A stretch of DNA of 64,000 bases from Astropecten irregularis. Its lineage: Eukaryota > Echinodermata > Asteroidea > Paxillosida > Astropectinidae. Location: assembly GCA_963971285.1 (NCBI GenBank), contig OZ020255.1, positions 4,154,001 through 4,218,000 on the forward strand, in the 5' to 3' direction. Below the pieces are notes generated by a model. That model was given only the letters and a program-made list of their open reading frames with translations, made no database searches and was not told where the DNA came from. Below, one piece after another: positions 63,862 to 64,000 of this stretch (positions within the stretch are counted from its first letter, which is position 1; each line of letters starts with the position of its first letter). Both the position numbers and the translations under genes were made by a program.

Positions 63862-64000
63862 CTCTGCTATTTGGAATCACACAAGGTGAAAAAAAACATG
63901 CTACAAAAACTGCAAAATCGTGCAGCCGAGCTCATTTTCTCTGTTCACTGCTGCGTGGATGCCTCATCCTTAATTTCCCGACTTCATTGGCTACCTATCA
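63862..64000 (+). mobile_element. LINE (CR1/L2-like) reverse transcriptase fragment, right of the Polinton-type element
   Basis: Begins with the second CTCTG. The frame gives MLQKLQNRAAELIFS and SLISRLHWLPI, the continuation of the usual CR1/L2 text ('LQxxQNxAARLI...LxxLHWLPI') that follows 'DYCNSLL'. It runs off the window end. The LINE is older than the Polinton-type insertion. Confidence 0.85.

Overview
The window is a piece of an invertebrate animal genome. Two intron-bearing host genes (a class B peptide-hormone receptor close to the parathyroid hormone receptors, and a histamine N-methyltransferase-like gene) sit among many small palindromic DNA transposons and tRNA-derived SINEs. Gene content and repeat style suggest a marine invertebrate deuterostome, possibly an echinoderm; that placement is inference, not proof.

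Layout. 1-1496: a very large inverted repeat. 4093-13409 (+): ten recognisable exons of the receptor gene, whose first exon(s) are not seen. 13410-28878: no gene recognised; MITEs, SINEs and foldback repeats. 28879-31141 (-): a complete three-exon methyltransferase gene. 31142-40890: no gene recognised; more MITEs and a probable tyrosine-recombinase fossil. About 40900-41067 and 63862-64000: two halves of the reverse transcriptase region of a CR1/L2-like LINE, split by a 22.8 kb Polinton/Maverick-type element (41068-63861) with near-identical terminal inverted repeats of about 270 bp and a 5-bp CTCTG target duplication.

The Polinton-type element carries a protein-primed family B DNA polymerase, a DDE integrase, a double jelly-roll-type capsid protein, a packaging ATPase, a penton-like protein, several membrane or coiled-coil proteins, a TFIIB-like factor with a zinc ribbon, and a possible single-strand DNA-binding protein. 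Its polymerase gene is interrupted by a Ngaro-type (DIRS group) tyrosine-recombinase retrotransposon (about 43848-49718) with the classic A1-B1-A2-B2 split direct repeats. Apart from that insertion the other reading frames look whole, so the element is young. No separate adenovirus-type protease was found.

How the parts fit: most element genes are preceded by an AT-rich motif close to TTATATATTAAAAA. Two divergent gene pairs share promoter spacers of 39 and 57 bp, the terminal repeats end in a promoter-like block that reads inward on both sides, and perfect hairpins lie beyond some gene ends. Together with the element's own TFIIB-like protein this suggests a self-contained transcription programme, which I regard as the most interesting point in the window.
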